From Neolewinella aurantiaca (GTDB taxonomy: Bacteria; Bacteroidota; Bacteroidia; Chitinophagales; Saprospiraceae), in contig NZ_VOXD01000009.1 of the NCBI RefSeq assembly GCF_008014675.1, forward strand, positions 116,515-180,514: a stretch of 64,000 nucleotides of DNA, given 5' to 3'. The notes below the pieces were generated by a model, which worked only from the letters and a program-made list of their open reading frames with translations, was not told where the DNA came from and made no database searches. Numbering within the stretch: position 1 is the first letter of the stretch; each line of letters begins with the position of its first letter. The position numbers and the translations under genes were made by a program. Positions 40,609 to 48,841 of the stretch are shown in pieces.

Positions 40609-41517
40609 TCAGGAATCGTCAGGCTCCTTTCCTTCCGGGTGAGCCTGGCGGTAGACCTCCTGTAGCCTCTTAATATTATTATGGGTATAAAGCTGCGTTG
40701 CCGCCAGGTTTGCGTGGCCTAATAGTTCCTTTACGGCGTTCAGGTCGGCCCCTTCGCTGAGCAGATGGGTAGCGAAAGTGTGCCGCAGTACGTGCGGACT
40801 CTTCTTCTCTTCCGTACTGAAGTCTTTCAGGTATTCAGTGACTTTATTGTAAACATATTTAGGGTACATCCGCTTCCCCCGGTCAGTGAGGAGCAGCGCA
40901 GCAACTTCTTCTTCCTGAAATGTACCCGCACGCAGTTCGTTGTAGCACTCCAGGAGTTCGGCCAGCTTAGGGCCGAAGGGTACCAGGCGCTGTTTATCTC
41001 CCTTACCCAATACCGAGAGGCGGCGGTGATTCAGGTCTACATCCGTTTGTTTCAGCCCAATGAGTTCCGCACGGCGCATTCCGCACTGATAGAGCAAGGC
41101 CAGCAACAGGTGGTCTCTTAGTAGCGGGAAGTGATCGTTAGTAAGCGGATCGGGGAAGGAATCAAAAAGTCGTTTGATGTCTTTCTCCGCTACCGCAACG
41201 GGTAAACGACGAGACAACTTGGGAATAGGGATGCGTAAAGTTGGGTTTTCCTGCTGGAGTCCCCTACTCTGCTGGTAATTGTAGAAGGCTTTCAAAGACG
41301 ACAGCTTTCTACGAATACTGGCTGCGGCAAGGCCAGACGCCATCAGGCTGGCCAGCCAACCTTTCACGTGGTCGCGGGTGACAGCGGAAGTAGTAGCAAT
41401 CTCGTGCTCCCCGAGGCACCAGGCAGCAAATTGCTTCAGGTCGTTCGCGTAAGCAGCGACCGTATGCTCGCTAAGGCGACGCTGATGGGTCAGATGGGCA
41501 AGAAACTGATGGTGCAC
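40609..41517 (-). CDS. xerC: Tyrosine recombinase XerC
   Basis: 302 residues from a GTG at 41515-41517; no upstream ATG is in frame. N-terminal SAM-like core-binding domain (about 1-90) and catalytic domain with the full residue set: Arg148 (GMRRAEL), Lys172 (G-K-G-D-K-Q-R), His242 and Arg245 (SPHVLRHTFATHLL), His268 (LLGHANL) and nucleophile Tyr277 (T-Q-L-Y-T-H-N). Xer recombinases resolve chromosome dimers at dif. In Bacteroidota this gene often sits next to hpf and the tRNA-tuf cluster; hpf is absent here. It is a housekeeping gene rather than a mobile-element integrase. Confidence 0.93.
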   Translation of the reverse strand: MHHQFLAHLTHQRRLSEHTVAAYANDLKQFAAWCLGEHEIATTSAVTRDHVKGWLASLMASGLAAASIRRKLSSLKAFYNYQQSRGLQQENPTLRIPIPKLSRRLPVAVAEKDIKRLFDSFPDPLTNDHFPLLRDHLLLALLYQCGMRRAELIGLKQTDVDLNHRRLSVLGKGDKQRLVPFGPKLAELLECYNELRAGTFQEEEVAALLLTDRGKRMYPKYVYNKVTEYLKDFSTEEKKSPHVLRHTFATHLLSEGADLNAVKELLGHANLAATQLYTHNNIKRLQEVYRQAHPEGKEPDDS

Positions 41518-41607
41518 TGGTTGGTGTTTTGGTTCGTTGGAACGTTGGTATCGTGGTATGAAGTTAAGGCGTTATCGTTTGAGGTTCACCTGACTTTGCC
41601 CTTTTAC

Positions 41608-41640
41608 CCTTTCCCTGCACCTGCGGCCGCGCCCTGAAAA
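41608..41640 (+). repeat. CACCTGCG dispersed repeat copy
   Basis: CCCTGCACCTGCGGCCGCGC then CCTGAAAA, preceded by CTTTTACCCTTTC. Intergenic between xerC and the TPR lipoprotein gene. Confidence 0.85.
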
Positions 41641-41685
41641 AGCAAGTCTTTATCTACGAGAAGTTGATGTAACCGCCGGCTACGA

Positions 41686-41750
41686 GCAGCCGGTTCACCC
41701 CCGCGACCGAAGGTCGCGGCAACCGCTTGCAGCCTGAGGCTGCCGCGCCC
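41686..41750. repeat. Hairpin cluster of the GCAGCCTGAGGCTGC type
   Basis: CCGCGACC-GAA-GGTCGCGG (41701-41719) followed by GCAGCCT-GA-GGCTGC (41729-41743). It directly follows the stop of the TPR gene. The stretch ACCGCTTGCAGCC is shared with the cluster at 43960-44020. Confidence 0.7.
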
Positions 41751-41755
41751 AATAC

Positions 41756-42760
41756 TTACTTGCAGCCCAGGCGTGCGTAGCCATCCATGGCGAGTTGGTA
41801 ATCCGGCGCAAAGCGCAGGGCGACATCATAATCTCTGCAGGCGGCTTCGGGATCGCCAAGTTGCTCGTGCGTATAGCCACGGAAGAAAAAGCCGCGAATA
41901 TGGACCGGGTCGTTTTTGATCACGAGGTTGAATTCGCTCAGGGCAGGTTGCAGGCTGTCCTGTTCAAGGTACAGCAGGCCAGCGTTGAAATAGCCGGCTA
42001 CATACTGCCGGTCGGCAAGGCTTGCTGCCCGATAAGTTTTGATAGCCTCACCGATTTGGTCATTGTCCCGCAGGTAATCCGCCTTGGCGTGAAGCGCAAT
42101 GGGGTCTTCGGGGTCGATGGCCACGGCTGCATCAAAATACTGACCTGCGCGGGGAAGACCTTTGGCAAAAAGAAGTTGTCCGGTTTTGATAAAAGCATCG
42201 GTAAAATCCGGATCGATCTCCGTGGCCTCTTTTACCGAATTTATAGCCCGGGCAGTATCGCCGGTTTCCAGAAAGGTCTGGCTCAGCAGATAAAAAACAT
42301 CCGGATTCCGGGGGTCTATTTTAGAGATTTCGCTTAGAGTGACTAAGGCGTCATCGTACTGTTTCAGGGTTAGTTCTGTTTCGGCCAGGCGGAGCATCGT
42401 CTCCACATTATTGGGTTCCAGGCTGGAGGCACGCTCAAGGGTACGTAGAGCCAGACGACTGCGGTAATAGTCGAGATAGACATCGGCCAGATTGTAGTGG
42501 TACTCGATATTCGTGCTGTCGATGGACAGCGCCTTTGCCATATCGGCGATCGCCGCATCGTAATTTTTTTTGTCGTACTCCATCGAAGCACGCTGAGCGT
42601 ACAGGTCCGCATTGGTCGGATCGGCGTTAATGGCTTCGGTAAGGCGGGCTATACCCGGATCCCGGCTGGGAGCCGTAACGACATCTTCGGAAGGCGGAGC
42701 TTCTCCATTGCAGGAATAAAGTAAGAGTAACAGTAGAGATATGATGGAGCTTCTGATCAT
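41756..42760 (-). CDS. TPR-repeat lipoprotein
   Basis: 334 residues from ATG at 42758-42760, which opens a lipoprotein signal (MIRSSIISLLLLLLYSCNG). The longer frame adds 35 residues that look untranslated. The rest is about eight tetratricopeptide repeats: ADLYAQRASMEYDKKNYDAA, IEYHYNLADVYLDYYRSRLA, VETMLRLAETELTLKQYDDA, PDVFYLLSQTFLETGDTARA and so on to a final partial repeat. TPR lipoproteins act as protein-binding scaffolds in the envelope; no partner is evident. Divergent from ftcD across 136 bp. Confidence 0.9.
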   Translation of the reverse strand: MIRSSIISLLLLLLYSCNGEAPPSEDVVTAPSRDPGIARLTEAINADPTNADLYAQRASMEYDKKNYDAAIADMAKALSIDSTNIEYHYNLADVYLDYYRSRLALRTLERASSLEPNNVETMLRLAETELTLKQYDDALVTLSEISKIDPRNPDVFYLLSQTFLETGDTARAINSVKEATEIDPDFTDAFIKTGQLLFAKGLPRAGQYFDAAVAIDPEDPIALHAKADYLRDNDQIGEAIKTYRAASLADRQYVAGYFNAGLLYLEQDSLQPALSEFNLVIKNDPVHIRGFFFRGYTHEQLGDPEAACRDYDVALRFAPDYQLAMDGYARLGCK

Positions 42761-42896
42761 TTGGCGAAGGTGATTAGCTTTGTAGTCCCCGTAGCCTCCC
42801 GAAGAAGAAACAGGGCAGTTGTGACAGGCGTGGATGCTGGCTCTGCCCGAAAGGCTGTGAAGCATCCGGATTTTTTAATTACACCACAAAAGTACC

Positions 42897-43883
42897 ATGT
42901 CTAACGTCGCTCCGCTTGTTGAATGTATCCTGAATGTGTCAGAAGGTCGGGATGAAGCCGTTTTGGGGGCTTTTGCCGAAGCAATTACGTCTGTTCCCGG
43001 CTGTAAATTATTGCATCAGGATACGGGCGCTGGCGCGCACCGGACCGTTTTCACCTTTGCCGGACCGCCGGAGGCGGTCTTTGAAGCGGCCTACCGTATA
43101 TATAAGGTTGCTGCGGAGCGGATCGACATGCAGTTGCACCAGGGGGAGCATCCGCGGATTGGCGCGGTGGATGTTTGTCCCTTCGTCCCCATTTGTGGTA
43201 TTGAAATGGCGGATTTGGTGGCGCGGACGCAGGTGCTGGGTGAGCGTTTGGGAGCAGAGTTGGGCATTCCGGTCTTCCTTTACGAAGAGAGTGCCTCGGC
43301 TCCGCACCGGAGAAACCTGGCCGCCATCCGCAAAGGTGAATACGAAGGCCTCGCCGCCCGCGCTGATAACCCCGATTGGCAACCCGACTATGGCCCCAAA
43401 CTAAATCCGAAGTTCGGTGCTACCGTCCTTGGTGCCCGCCCGTTCCTCATCGCCTGGAACATCAACCTGGCACCTGAGGTGCCGGTGGAAGTCGCTAAAG
43501 ACCTCGCCGCCAAGCTTCGGGGTAGTGGGCGCAAGGGAAAGCCGGGTTTGTTTCCCGGCCTCAAGGCCATCGGCTGGCACATCCCCGAGTTCGGCCGTTG
43601 CCAGATCAGTTGTAATGTGGTGGATGCGGAGGCTACGGACTTAGCGAAAGTCTACCTCACCGCAGTCAGCCTCGCGGATGCTCTCGGGGCTAAAGTTACC
43701 GGCTCGGAGTTGATTGGCTTGATTCCTGAGCAGTATTTGCGGCGGGCGGGTAAGTCGTTCTGCTTCGGCGGGGATCGGGAGGAGGAATTGGAGGCCGCGG
43801 TTTCGGTGCTTGGGTTGAACGACCTTGGGCCTTTTGACTGGCGGGTTAGGGTACTAGATGAAAGGGGCAGGCTAAATTCGTAA
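42897..43883 (+). CDS. ftcD: Glutamate formimidoyltransferase
   Basis: 328 residues from ATG 42897. The formiminotransferase N- and C-subdomains are complete: VECILNVSEGRDEAVLGAFA, TGAGAHRTVFTFAG (catalytic His region), QGEHPRIGAVDVCPFVPI and G-L-F-P-G-L-K-A-I-G-W. The cyclodeaminase part of the bifunctional enzyme is absent, as usual in many bacteria. It transfers the formimino group between formiminoglutamate and tetrahydrofolate, the last step of one histidine degradation route. No hut genes are adjacent; the amidohydrolase on the other strand is only loosely related to HutI, so I would not link them. Confidence 0.95.
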   Translation: MSNVAPLVECILNVSEGRDEAVLGAFAEAITSVPGCKLLHQDTGAGAHRTVFTFAGPPEAVFEAAYRIYKVAAERIDMQLHQGEHPRIGAVDVCPFVPICGIEMADLVARTQVLGERLGAELGIPVFLYEESASAPHRRNLAAIRKGEYEGLAARADNPDWQPDYGPKLNPKFGATVLGARPFLIAWNINLAPEVPVEVAKDLAAKLRGSGRKGKPGLFPGLKAIGWHIPEFGRCQISCNVVDAEATDLAKVYLTAVSLADALGAKVTGSELIGLIPEQYLRRAGKSFCFGGDREEELEAAVSVLGLNDLGPFDWRVRVLDERGRLNS

Positions 43884-43959
43884 ATTGATGTTCACGACAT
43901 TCCAACTCAATGCCTACCAAATAAAAAATATTAATCAATAAGATTTACCTCCTGCGGCG

Positions 43960-44020
43960 CGTGGTTGGCTGCGCGCTCCGAGAGCGCACAGACCGCTTGC
44001 AGCCAGAGGCTGCGGCGACC
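43960..44020. repeat. Hairpin cluster of the GCAGCCTGAGGCTGC type
   Basis: TGCGCGCTCCGAGAGCGCA (hairpin) and GCAGCCAGAGGCTGC with flanks ACCGCTT and GGCG, as at 41720-41750. It lies next to the stop of the amidohydrolase gene. Confidence 0.65.
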
Positions 44021-44025
44021 CGATG

Positions 44026-45312
44026 CTACTCTTTGACTAACCGACCACCCTTCATTACAAACCCAACATGCTCCAGAAGCGTGATTTTTTCCAGGGGGTT
44101 TCCGTTTACCGCAACGATGTCGGCGGTGAATCCGGGTTTGAGTTGTCCGAGGGTTTTCTCCTGGCCGAGGATGAACGCGGCGGTGCTGGTGGCAGAAGTA
44201 ATCGCATCCATCGGTGCTACGCCACACTCAACGAGGTAACCGAACTCCTTGGCGTTGTCGCCGTGGGGAGAGACGCCGGAGTCGGTTCCGAAGGCAATTT
44301 TGACGCCCTTTTTGTACATTTTGGTAAAGATTTCCTTCTGTTGGCTACCAATGCTGATGGCTTTGGGGACGATGATGGGCGGGAAGAAGCCAGGTTCTTT
44401 GGCCTTTTCGGCTACGTAGCTGCCGGCACTCAGGGTCGGTACCCAGTAGGTTCCGTGCTTGATCATCAGGTCGGCGGTTTCTTCGTCCATCAGGGTACCG
44501 TGCTCGATGGTGGTGATGCCGGCGCGGATGGCGCGTTGCATTCCGCCGATGCCGTGGGCGTGGGCAGCGGTGTGCATGCCGTACTCTTTGGCGGCGGCTA
44601 CAATTGCTTCCAACTCGGCATCACGAAACTGGGCGCCCTGTCCATCTTTGGCAACGGAGAGAACACCGCCGGTGGCGGTGATTTTGATGCAGTCGGCGCC
44701 GTTTTTGTAGCGTGTACGAACGGCTTTCCAGGCTTCGTCGGCAGAGTTGATGACGCCGGCGTCGGGGCCGGCATCAAAAGAGAGTTCCTTGCTGCGGCCG
44801 TTGGAGGGATCGGCGTGCCCCCCGGTGGTGGCGATGGCTTTCTCGGCGGTAAAAATGCGTGGTCCTTCGACGTAGCCGGCGTTGATCGCGTTGCGCAGTG
44901 AGATGTTGACGCCGGAACCGCCGAGGTCGCGGACGGTCGTGAAGCCGGCCATCAGGGTTTTCTGCATGTAGGTGGTGGCGCGGAGCGCCACATCGGCGGG
45001 GTTCATGGTGAACTTCTCGCTGTAGGCCTTCGGATTCAGTTCGGACTCTACGTGAACATGAAGATCGATAAACCCGGGCATTACGGTACTACCCTTTAGA
45101 TCAACCGTTTTTGCGCCTGCGGCCGCGCCCACGAAGCCATCCTGGATGGAAGATATTTTGTTGTCGATCACCACAATCGTCTTGTCGGTTAACACACCGC
45201 CGGTTCCGTCGATGATGCGGCCGCAATGGAGATACGTTGTGGTCTGTGCCCCGATCATGGCGGGTATGAACCAGAGCAAAAGAACAAAAAGTAAGGTATT
45301 ATTCAGCTTCAT
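44026..45312 (-). CDS. Exported amidohydrolase (imidazolonepropionase-like group)
   Basis: 428 residues from ATG at 45310-45312 (MKLNNTLLFVLLLWFIPAMI, a signal peptide ending GAQ); the longer frame of 525 residues runs over the oppositely transcribed DoxX-like gene and is rejected. TIM-barrel metal site: PGFIDLHVHVE (H-x-H), the A-E-K-A-I-A-T-T-G-G-H-A-D segment, HAHGIGGMQRAIRAGITTIE and late F-G-T-D-S-G-V. This group includes periplasmic or secreted prolidase-like and cyclic amide hydrolases; the substrate is not predictable. A repeat copy (45107-45131) encodes GAAAGA in the linker before the barrel. Confidence 0.88.
   Translation of the reverse strand: MKLNNTLLFVLLLWFIPAMIGAQTTTYLHCGRIIDGTGGVLTDKTIVVIDNKISSIQDGFVGAAAGAKTVDLKGSTVMPGFIDLHVHVESELNPKAYSEKFTMNPADVALRATTYMQKTLMAGFTTVRDLGGSGVNISLRNAINAGYVEGPRIFTAEKAIATTGGHADPSNGRSKELSFDAGPDAGVINSADEAWKAVRTRYKNGADCIKITATGGVLSVAKDGQGAQFRDAELEAIVAAAKEYGMHTAAHAHGIGGMQRAIRAGITTIEHGTLMDEETADLMIKHGTYWVPTLSAGSYVAEKAKEPGFFPPIIVPKAISIGSQQKEIFTKMYKKGVKIAFGTDSGVSPHGDNAKEFGYLVECGVAPMDAITSATSTAAFILGQEKTLGQLKPGFTADIVAVNGNPLEKITLLEHVGFVMKGGRLVKE
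45107..45133 (+). repeat. CACCTGCG dispersed repeat copy, coding
   Basis: TTTTTGCGCCTGCGGCCGCG then CCCACGAA. Translated on the minus strand as V-G-A-A-A-G-A in the amidohydrolase. Confidence 0.7.
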
Positions 45313-45357
45313 CCCGAAAAGATAGCCACAGAATATGGATGTACCTACATTAAATAG

Positions 45358-45365
45358 TATGTTTG
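45358..45365 (+). promoter_or_regulatory. Likely -7 box of the DoxX-like gene
   Basis: TATGTTTG fits TAnnTTTG and lies 38 bp before ATG 45404. A clear -33 box was not found. Confidence 0.4.
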
Positions 45366-45403
45366 AGTGGAAAAGCTTCTTCCATTCATCAAAACACATC
45401 GTT

Positions 45404-45763
45404 ATGAAAAAGAAAACCATCGGACTGATTCTTCTCGGCCTTGCCGCTTTTGCTCTTGCTGGCAGTGGGGCAGGTAAACTCTTTGCGGAGCCCGAACCCA
45501 GCATGTCTGAACGTATGATCAGTATGCTTCCCATCATGGCCATCATCGAATTCCTGATTGTGGCTGCTATGGTGATCCCGAAGACCCGTAAACTGGGTAT
45601 CATCCTTGCCGCCAGTTATTTTGGCGGCGTCATTGCTTTTCAGTGGCTCATCGAAGGGCAGGCGTTTCCTGTTGTTGGGGTCATTCTGAACACTTTGCTT
45701 TACGCAGGAGCAGCGCTGCTTTACCCGTCGCTGACGGATGGGACTTCGGGCGTGACGGACTGA
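45404..45763 (+). CDS. DoxX-like family membrane protein
   Basis: 119 residues from ATG 45404 (MKKKTIGLILLGLAAFALAG); the upstream 23 codons of the open frame are rejected. Four hydrophobic helices: about 5-20, 42-60, 66-85 and 92-108, with the family-like G-x-G-K-L-F-A segment after helix 1, IEFLIVAAMVIPKTRKLGII, and Y-F-G-G-V-I-A-F-Q. DoxX-like proteins are four-helix membrane proteins; some act with thiosulfate or quinone oxidation, most are uncharacterised. It is followed by more than 400 bp of repeats. Confidence 0.78.
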   Translation: MKKKTIGLILLGLAAFALAGSGAGKLFAEPEPSMSERMISMLPIMAIIEFLIVAAMVIPKTRKLGIILAASYFGGVIAFQWLIEGQAFPVVGVILNTLLYAGAALLYPSLTDGTSGVTD

Positions 45764-45800
45764 TTTCCAACGACAGGCGAGGCGTGAGCCGCCGCCCCGA

Positions 45801-46056
45801 ACCATCGAAAACGAGGGAGGAGGGTCAGGGCTAACGCATAGGCTAGTTAAGCCGTGTTAAACCCCCACCCCAACCCCAACCCACGGGGGAGGGGCTAGTG
45901 AAAACGCTACGCGTTTTGGGATGCAAGCTCTTAGGCGGTGACTATGATCTCGAGCTAAAAGCTTAAAATCGAATCCTATGCGTCAGCCCTGGAGGAGGGT
46001 GCAAACAATCCAAACCATCGAAAACGAGGGGTTAAGGGCAATCCTGACACAACGAA
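45801..46056. repeat. Repeat-rich non-coding block with element D
   Basis: The 435-bp gap 45764-46198 holds no gene. Direct repeats AACCATCGAAAACGAGGG occur at 45801-45818 and 46014-46031, with a shorter form near 46052. Inside is an inverted pair CAGGGCTAACGCATAGG (45827-45843) / CCTATGCGTCAGCCCTG (45976-45992, one mismatch) and a GC-rich palindrome CCCACCCCAACCCC...GGGGGAGGGG. Overall layout resembles element B. Confidence 0.65.
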
Positions 46057-46198
46057 AACGAGGGGTTGCGTGTCGACCTGAAGGTCGCACGCTACACCCC
46101 TCGCTACGAGAAACGGCCCTCCGGGCCTCGGCTAACGGTCTTCGGCATGGTGCCGGGGACCGTTTTATCTTTACCCGTAAACCATAAAGCTCAAGCCT

Positions 46199-46561
46199 AT
46201 GCACCTCGATGAATTGCGCGAATACTGCCTCGCCAAACCAGCTACCGAAGAAACGCTTCCTTTTGGGCCCGACACCCTGGTTTTCAAGGTAGCCAATAAG
46301 ATGTTCGCTCTTACTGGTCTCGATGAGACGGACCTCCGCGTAAACCTGAAGTGCGACCCTGACTACGCGGTAGACCTGCGCGAGCGGCACGAGGAAATCA
46401 AACCGGGCTGGCATATGAATAAGAAACACTGGAATACCGTATACATCGAAGATGGAGACCTCCGCGATGACCTGATACGGGAGTTAATTGACCACAGCTA
46501 CGGATTGGTCGTAAAAAGCCTGACGAAGAAAGTTCGGGCAGAATACGGACTGGACGTTTAG
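46199..46561 (+). CDS. MmcQ/YjbR family protein
   Basis: 120 residues from ATG 46199. The fold signature of this small DNA-binding-like family is clear: L-x-E-L-R-E-Y-C-L-A-K-P-A-T-E-E-T-L-P-F-G near the start, VFKVANKMFALTGLDE, K-C-D-P-D-Y-A-V-D-L-R-E, the G-W-H-M-N-K-K-H-W-N-T-V loop and D-L-I-R-E-L-I-D-H-S-Y at the end. The structure resembles a CyaY/double-wing fold; function unknown. Alone on the plus strand, convergent with the peptidase gene. Confidence 0.93.
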   Translation: MHLDELREYCLAKPATEETLPFGPDTLVFKVANKMFALTGLDETDLRVNLKCDPDYAVDLRERHEEIKPGWHMNKKHWNTVYIEDGDLRDDLIRELIDHSYGLVVKSLTKKVRAEYGLDV

Positions 46562-46578
46562 AACCCTTTACTGGTTAC

Positions 46579-47643
46579 CTACTCCTCATAAAAGAGGATT
46601 TCCCGCTCTCCCCCGGCTTTCAGGTAGCCACGGTACATTCCAGGGGTATTGAATGGCATCGCGACGTTGCCTTTGGCATCGAGTGCGATGAGTCCGCCGG
46701 TTCCACCTTTTTCGACGAGGGTTTTATTGATAACCGCATCGGCGGCATCCTGAACGGAAGCATCGCCGTAGGCCATGCGGGCGTGGACGTCGTACGCAAC
46801 TGCATACCGGATAAAGAATTCACCCCAGCCGGTACAACTCACACCGCAGGTCGCATTGTCGGCGTAAGTACCGGCGCCGATGATGGGGCTGTCGCCAAGG
46901 CGGTTGTAACGCTTGTTCGTCATCCCTCCGGTAGAAGTTCCGGCGGCGATGTTACCGGATTTATCGAGGGCAACGCAGCCTACGGTACCGTATTTGCGGT
47001 CGATCTCCTCGATGACGCGACTGCCCTCCATATTCTCCTGTTCCACCCGTTCCCCTTCGAGGGCACGTTGCAGGCCCGTCCAGCGGAACTCGGTGAAGAA
47101 ATATTTGGGATCAACGGTCTCAAGGCCTTGAAGGACAGAGAACTCCTCGGCACCCTTGCCGGAGAGCAAAACGTGTTCCGATTTTTCGAGTACGGCACGG
47201 GCGGCGCTGATGGGGTGTTTCAGGTTCGTAACTCCGCCGACGGCGCCGGCGTTCTGGTCGTGGCCGGTCATGAAGCTCGCGTCCATTTCGTTGATGCCAG
47301 CGTTGGTGAATACCGCTCCTTTGCCTGCGTTGAAGTACGGGCTGTCTTCCATCACCCAGATGGTGGCTTCTACGGCATCGGCGGCGGAGCCGCCGGCTTT
47401 CAGCACTTCTTCTCCTGCATTGAGGGCAGCGTTCATCGCGGCACGGATGCCGGATTCTTTCTCGGGCGTCATGTTTTCCTTCAGGATGGTTCCGGCTCCG
47501 CCGTGGATGACCATCGCGTATTCAGGGGCTTCTTTGTTTTCAGGAGCGGAAGCTTTAGCAGAGGAAGAGTCCATGGTGGCATTATCGTTGGTCCCGCAGG
47601 CATAAAGTGCGAGAGCAAGGCAGAGAAGAAGTATGTTTTTCAT
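46579..47643 (-). CDS. iaaA: Isoaspartyl peptidase/L-asparaginase, lipoprotein
   Basis: 354 residues from ATG at 47641-47643. Lipoprotein signal with lipobox ALYAC at about 12-16, then the Ntn-hydrolase fold: Y-A-M-V-I-H-G-G-A-G-T at 42-52, DASFMTGHDQNAGAVGGVTN (about 121-140), and the autocleavage/nucleophile Thr220 in K-Y-G-T-V-G-C-V-A-L-D, with GTSTGGMTNKRYNRLGDSPI after it. The precursor cuts itself before Thr220. The family removes isoaspartyl residues from peptides and can hydrolyse asparagine. The lipid anchor makes it an envelope enzyme, unlike the cytoplasmic form of Escherichia coli. Confidence 0.93.
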   Translation of the reverse strand: MKNILLLCLALALYACGTNDNATMDSSSAKASAPENKEAPEYAMVIHGGAGTILKENMTPEKESGIRAAMNAALNAGEEVLKAGGSAADAVEATIWVMEDSPYFNAGKGAVFTNAGINEMDASFMTGHDQNAGAVGGVTNLKHPISAARAVLEKSEHVLLSGKGAEEFSVLQGLETVDPKYFFTEFRWTGLQRALEGERVEQENMEGSRVIEEIDRKYGTVGCVALDKSGNIAAGTSTGGMTNKRYNRLGDSPIIGAGTYADNATCGVSCTGWGEFFIRYAVAYDVHARMAYGDASVQDAADAVINKTLVEKGGTGGLIALDAKGNVAMPFNTPGMYRGYLKAGGEREILFYEE

Positions 47644-47760
47644 GGGGACTAAGGTACAATACCGAAGCTATACTACGGCCCGGGCCACCTGGGGACAATC
47701 AGCGCGAAGCCAGGACGAATAAGGCGAAGGTAGGCTGCCTTTGATCAAAATCTGCATTCC

Positions 47761-48141
47761 TTACTCTACCCTTACCTCAAAACAGAAATCCTCGGGGTTG
47801 AGGCGCCCTCCGCATTCTGGCTTATTGTAGACTTCGCCCAGAGAGATAGTGTAGTTTCCGTAGGTGGCAACGCCGGTTTGCCAGCCAAGAGTGTCAGGTC
47901 CGCGGTTCGCACCTTCAGCCTGAACGATTACTTCCAGGTTTCCGGCCCAGATACAGATCACACCGCAGGGGCAATAATTATCGTTTACTTCGATGACGCG
48001 TAGCGCAGTGCCGTCCGGGAGGGGGACAAGATCATTGAGGTGGACTCCTTCGGCACAGGTACTGTTGATCTCCATTACATCCGTTTTACAAGCAGAGCAA
48101 AGAAAGAGCAAAGAGAAGATCAGGTAAGTCAGGAATTTCAT
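47761..48141 (-). CDS. Small lipoprotein with C-P-C/C motif (paralogue 1)
   Basis: 126 residues from ATG at 48139-48141. Lipoprotein signal with lipobox F-L-C-S-A-C at about 13-18. Mature part with a LPDGT segment, then N-D-N-Y-C-P-C-G-V-I-C-I-W-A-G-N-L-E-V (about 66-84) and E-D-F-C-F-E-V-R-V-E at the end. The C-P-x-x-V-x-C-x-W-A-G-type motif recurs in small exported proteins and could hold a metal or form disulfides (inference). It is a paralogue of the next gene upstream, with the same order of motifs. Function unknown. Confidence 0.8.
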   Translation of the reverse strand: MKFLTYLIFSLLFLCSACKTDVMEINSTCAEGVHLNDLVPLPDGTALRVIEVNDNYCPCGVICIWAGNLEVIVQAEGANRGPDTLGWQTGVATYGNYTISLGEVYNKPECGGRLNPEDFCFEVRVE

Positions 48142-48270
48142 AGTGTTGGCTGTATCTGAAGATAACGAAACTGTTCGAGCTTGCTCGGGTTTTGCCATCT
48201 GGATGATTGCTGACAAAGTGTTAAGCCCGAACAAGCTCTTAGTGCCGGCTCTGGCGGAAGCGATGTTTTT

Positions 48271-48292
48271 GGGCGCGAGCGCAGGTGCAAAC
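48271..48292 (-). repeat. CACCTGCG dispersed repeat copy
   Basis: Minus strand reads GGTTTGCACCTGCGCTCGCG then CCC; centre dinucleotide CT. It lies between the two paralogous small lipoprotein genes. Confidence 0.75.
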
Positions 48293-48315
48293 CAATAGTT
48301 GTTGAAGCAAGGCCC

Positions 48316-48708
48316 TTATTCCCAGATGAACTCAGCACAGTAATCGGACTGTGTGAGTTCCAAATAGTCACAGACCTCACGGTGGGTAACTGAGCGCAAA
48401 CGCAGATTAAAACCATTGTAAGTAAGGGTTGAGTCAGGCGCGGTGCTGTCTCCTACCCCAATCAGCAAGGTATCACTGGTAGGAGACAGCAGCCGTATTC
48501 CGACACCTCCGGCAACGAGGCAGGGCGTAAGGCAGGGGCAGCGATTGTCCTGGTAGATGGCATCGATGGTGAGGCCTTCCGAACCATCGGGCAGCAGGAT
48601 GGTGTCCCCGACCTGATCGGAGATGCAGGTAAAGGCGCTCATGTCGTCATCATCCTGGCAGGAGGTTAGTGCGAAGACGAAGCAGGCGAAGACAAAAAAC
48701 TGTTTCAT
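48316..48708 (-). CDS. Small lipoprotein with C-P-C/C motif (paralogue 2)
   Basis: 130 residues from ATG at 48706-48708. Lipoprotein signal (MKQFFVFACFVFALTSCQ), an acidic D-D-D-D stretch just after the Cys, then VGDTILLPDGSEGLTIDAI, Y-Q-D-N-R-C-P-C-L-T-P-C-L-V-A-G-G-V (about 52-69) and a final D-Y-C-A-E-F-I-W-E. The aligned features with the neighbour (L-P-D-G, C-P-C, A-G, C-terminal C-x-E/F) show a tandem duplication followed by strong divergence. Function unknown. Confidence 0.8.
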   Translation of the reverse strand: MKQFFVFACFVFALTSCQDDDDMSAFTCISDQVGDTILLPDGSEGLTIDAIYQDNRCPCLTPCLVAGGVGIRLLSPTSDTLLIGVGDSTAPDSTLTYNGFNLRLRSVTHREVCDYLELTQSDYCAEFIWE

Positions 48709-48841
48709 AAAAAGGAATTTCGGGTTTACGACACGTTAGTCGTAAATCCATCCATTGGTGTTGGTATTCCTGGCATTATAAATCAATTTTAAGGAATGAA
48801 GAACTGAACCGGCCGGCATTGATGGTTGTAATATTTACAGT

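Noticed and set aside
40609..41517. Integrase of a genomic island next to tRNA genes
   Set aside because: The protein is a standard XerC with housekeeping context. No attachment-site duplications of tRNA ends and no island genes are seen.
42897..45312. Histidine utilisation operon formed by ftcD and the amidohydrolase
   Set aside because: The genes are convergent rather than co-directional, and the amidohydrolase belongs to a broader exported group rather than to HutI proper.
45313..45603. N-terminal extension of the amidohydrolase to 525 residues
   Set aside because: The extension precedes a perfect signal peptide start at 45312 and runs antisense over the DoxX-like gene.
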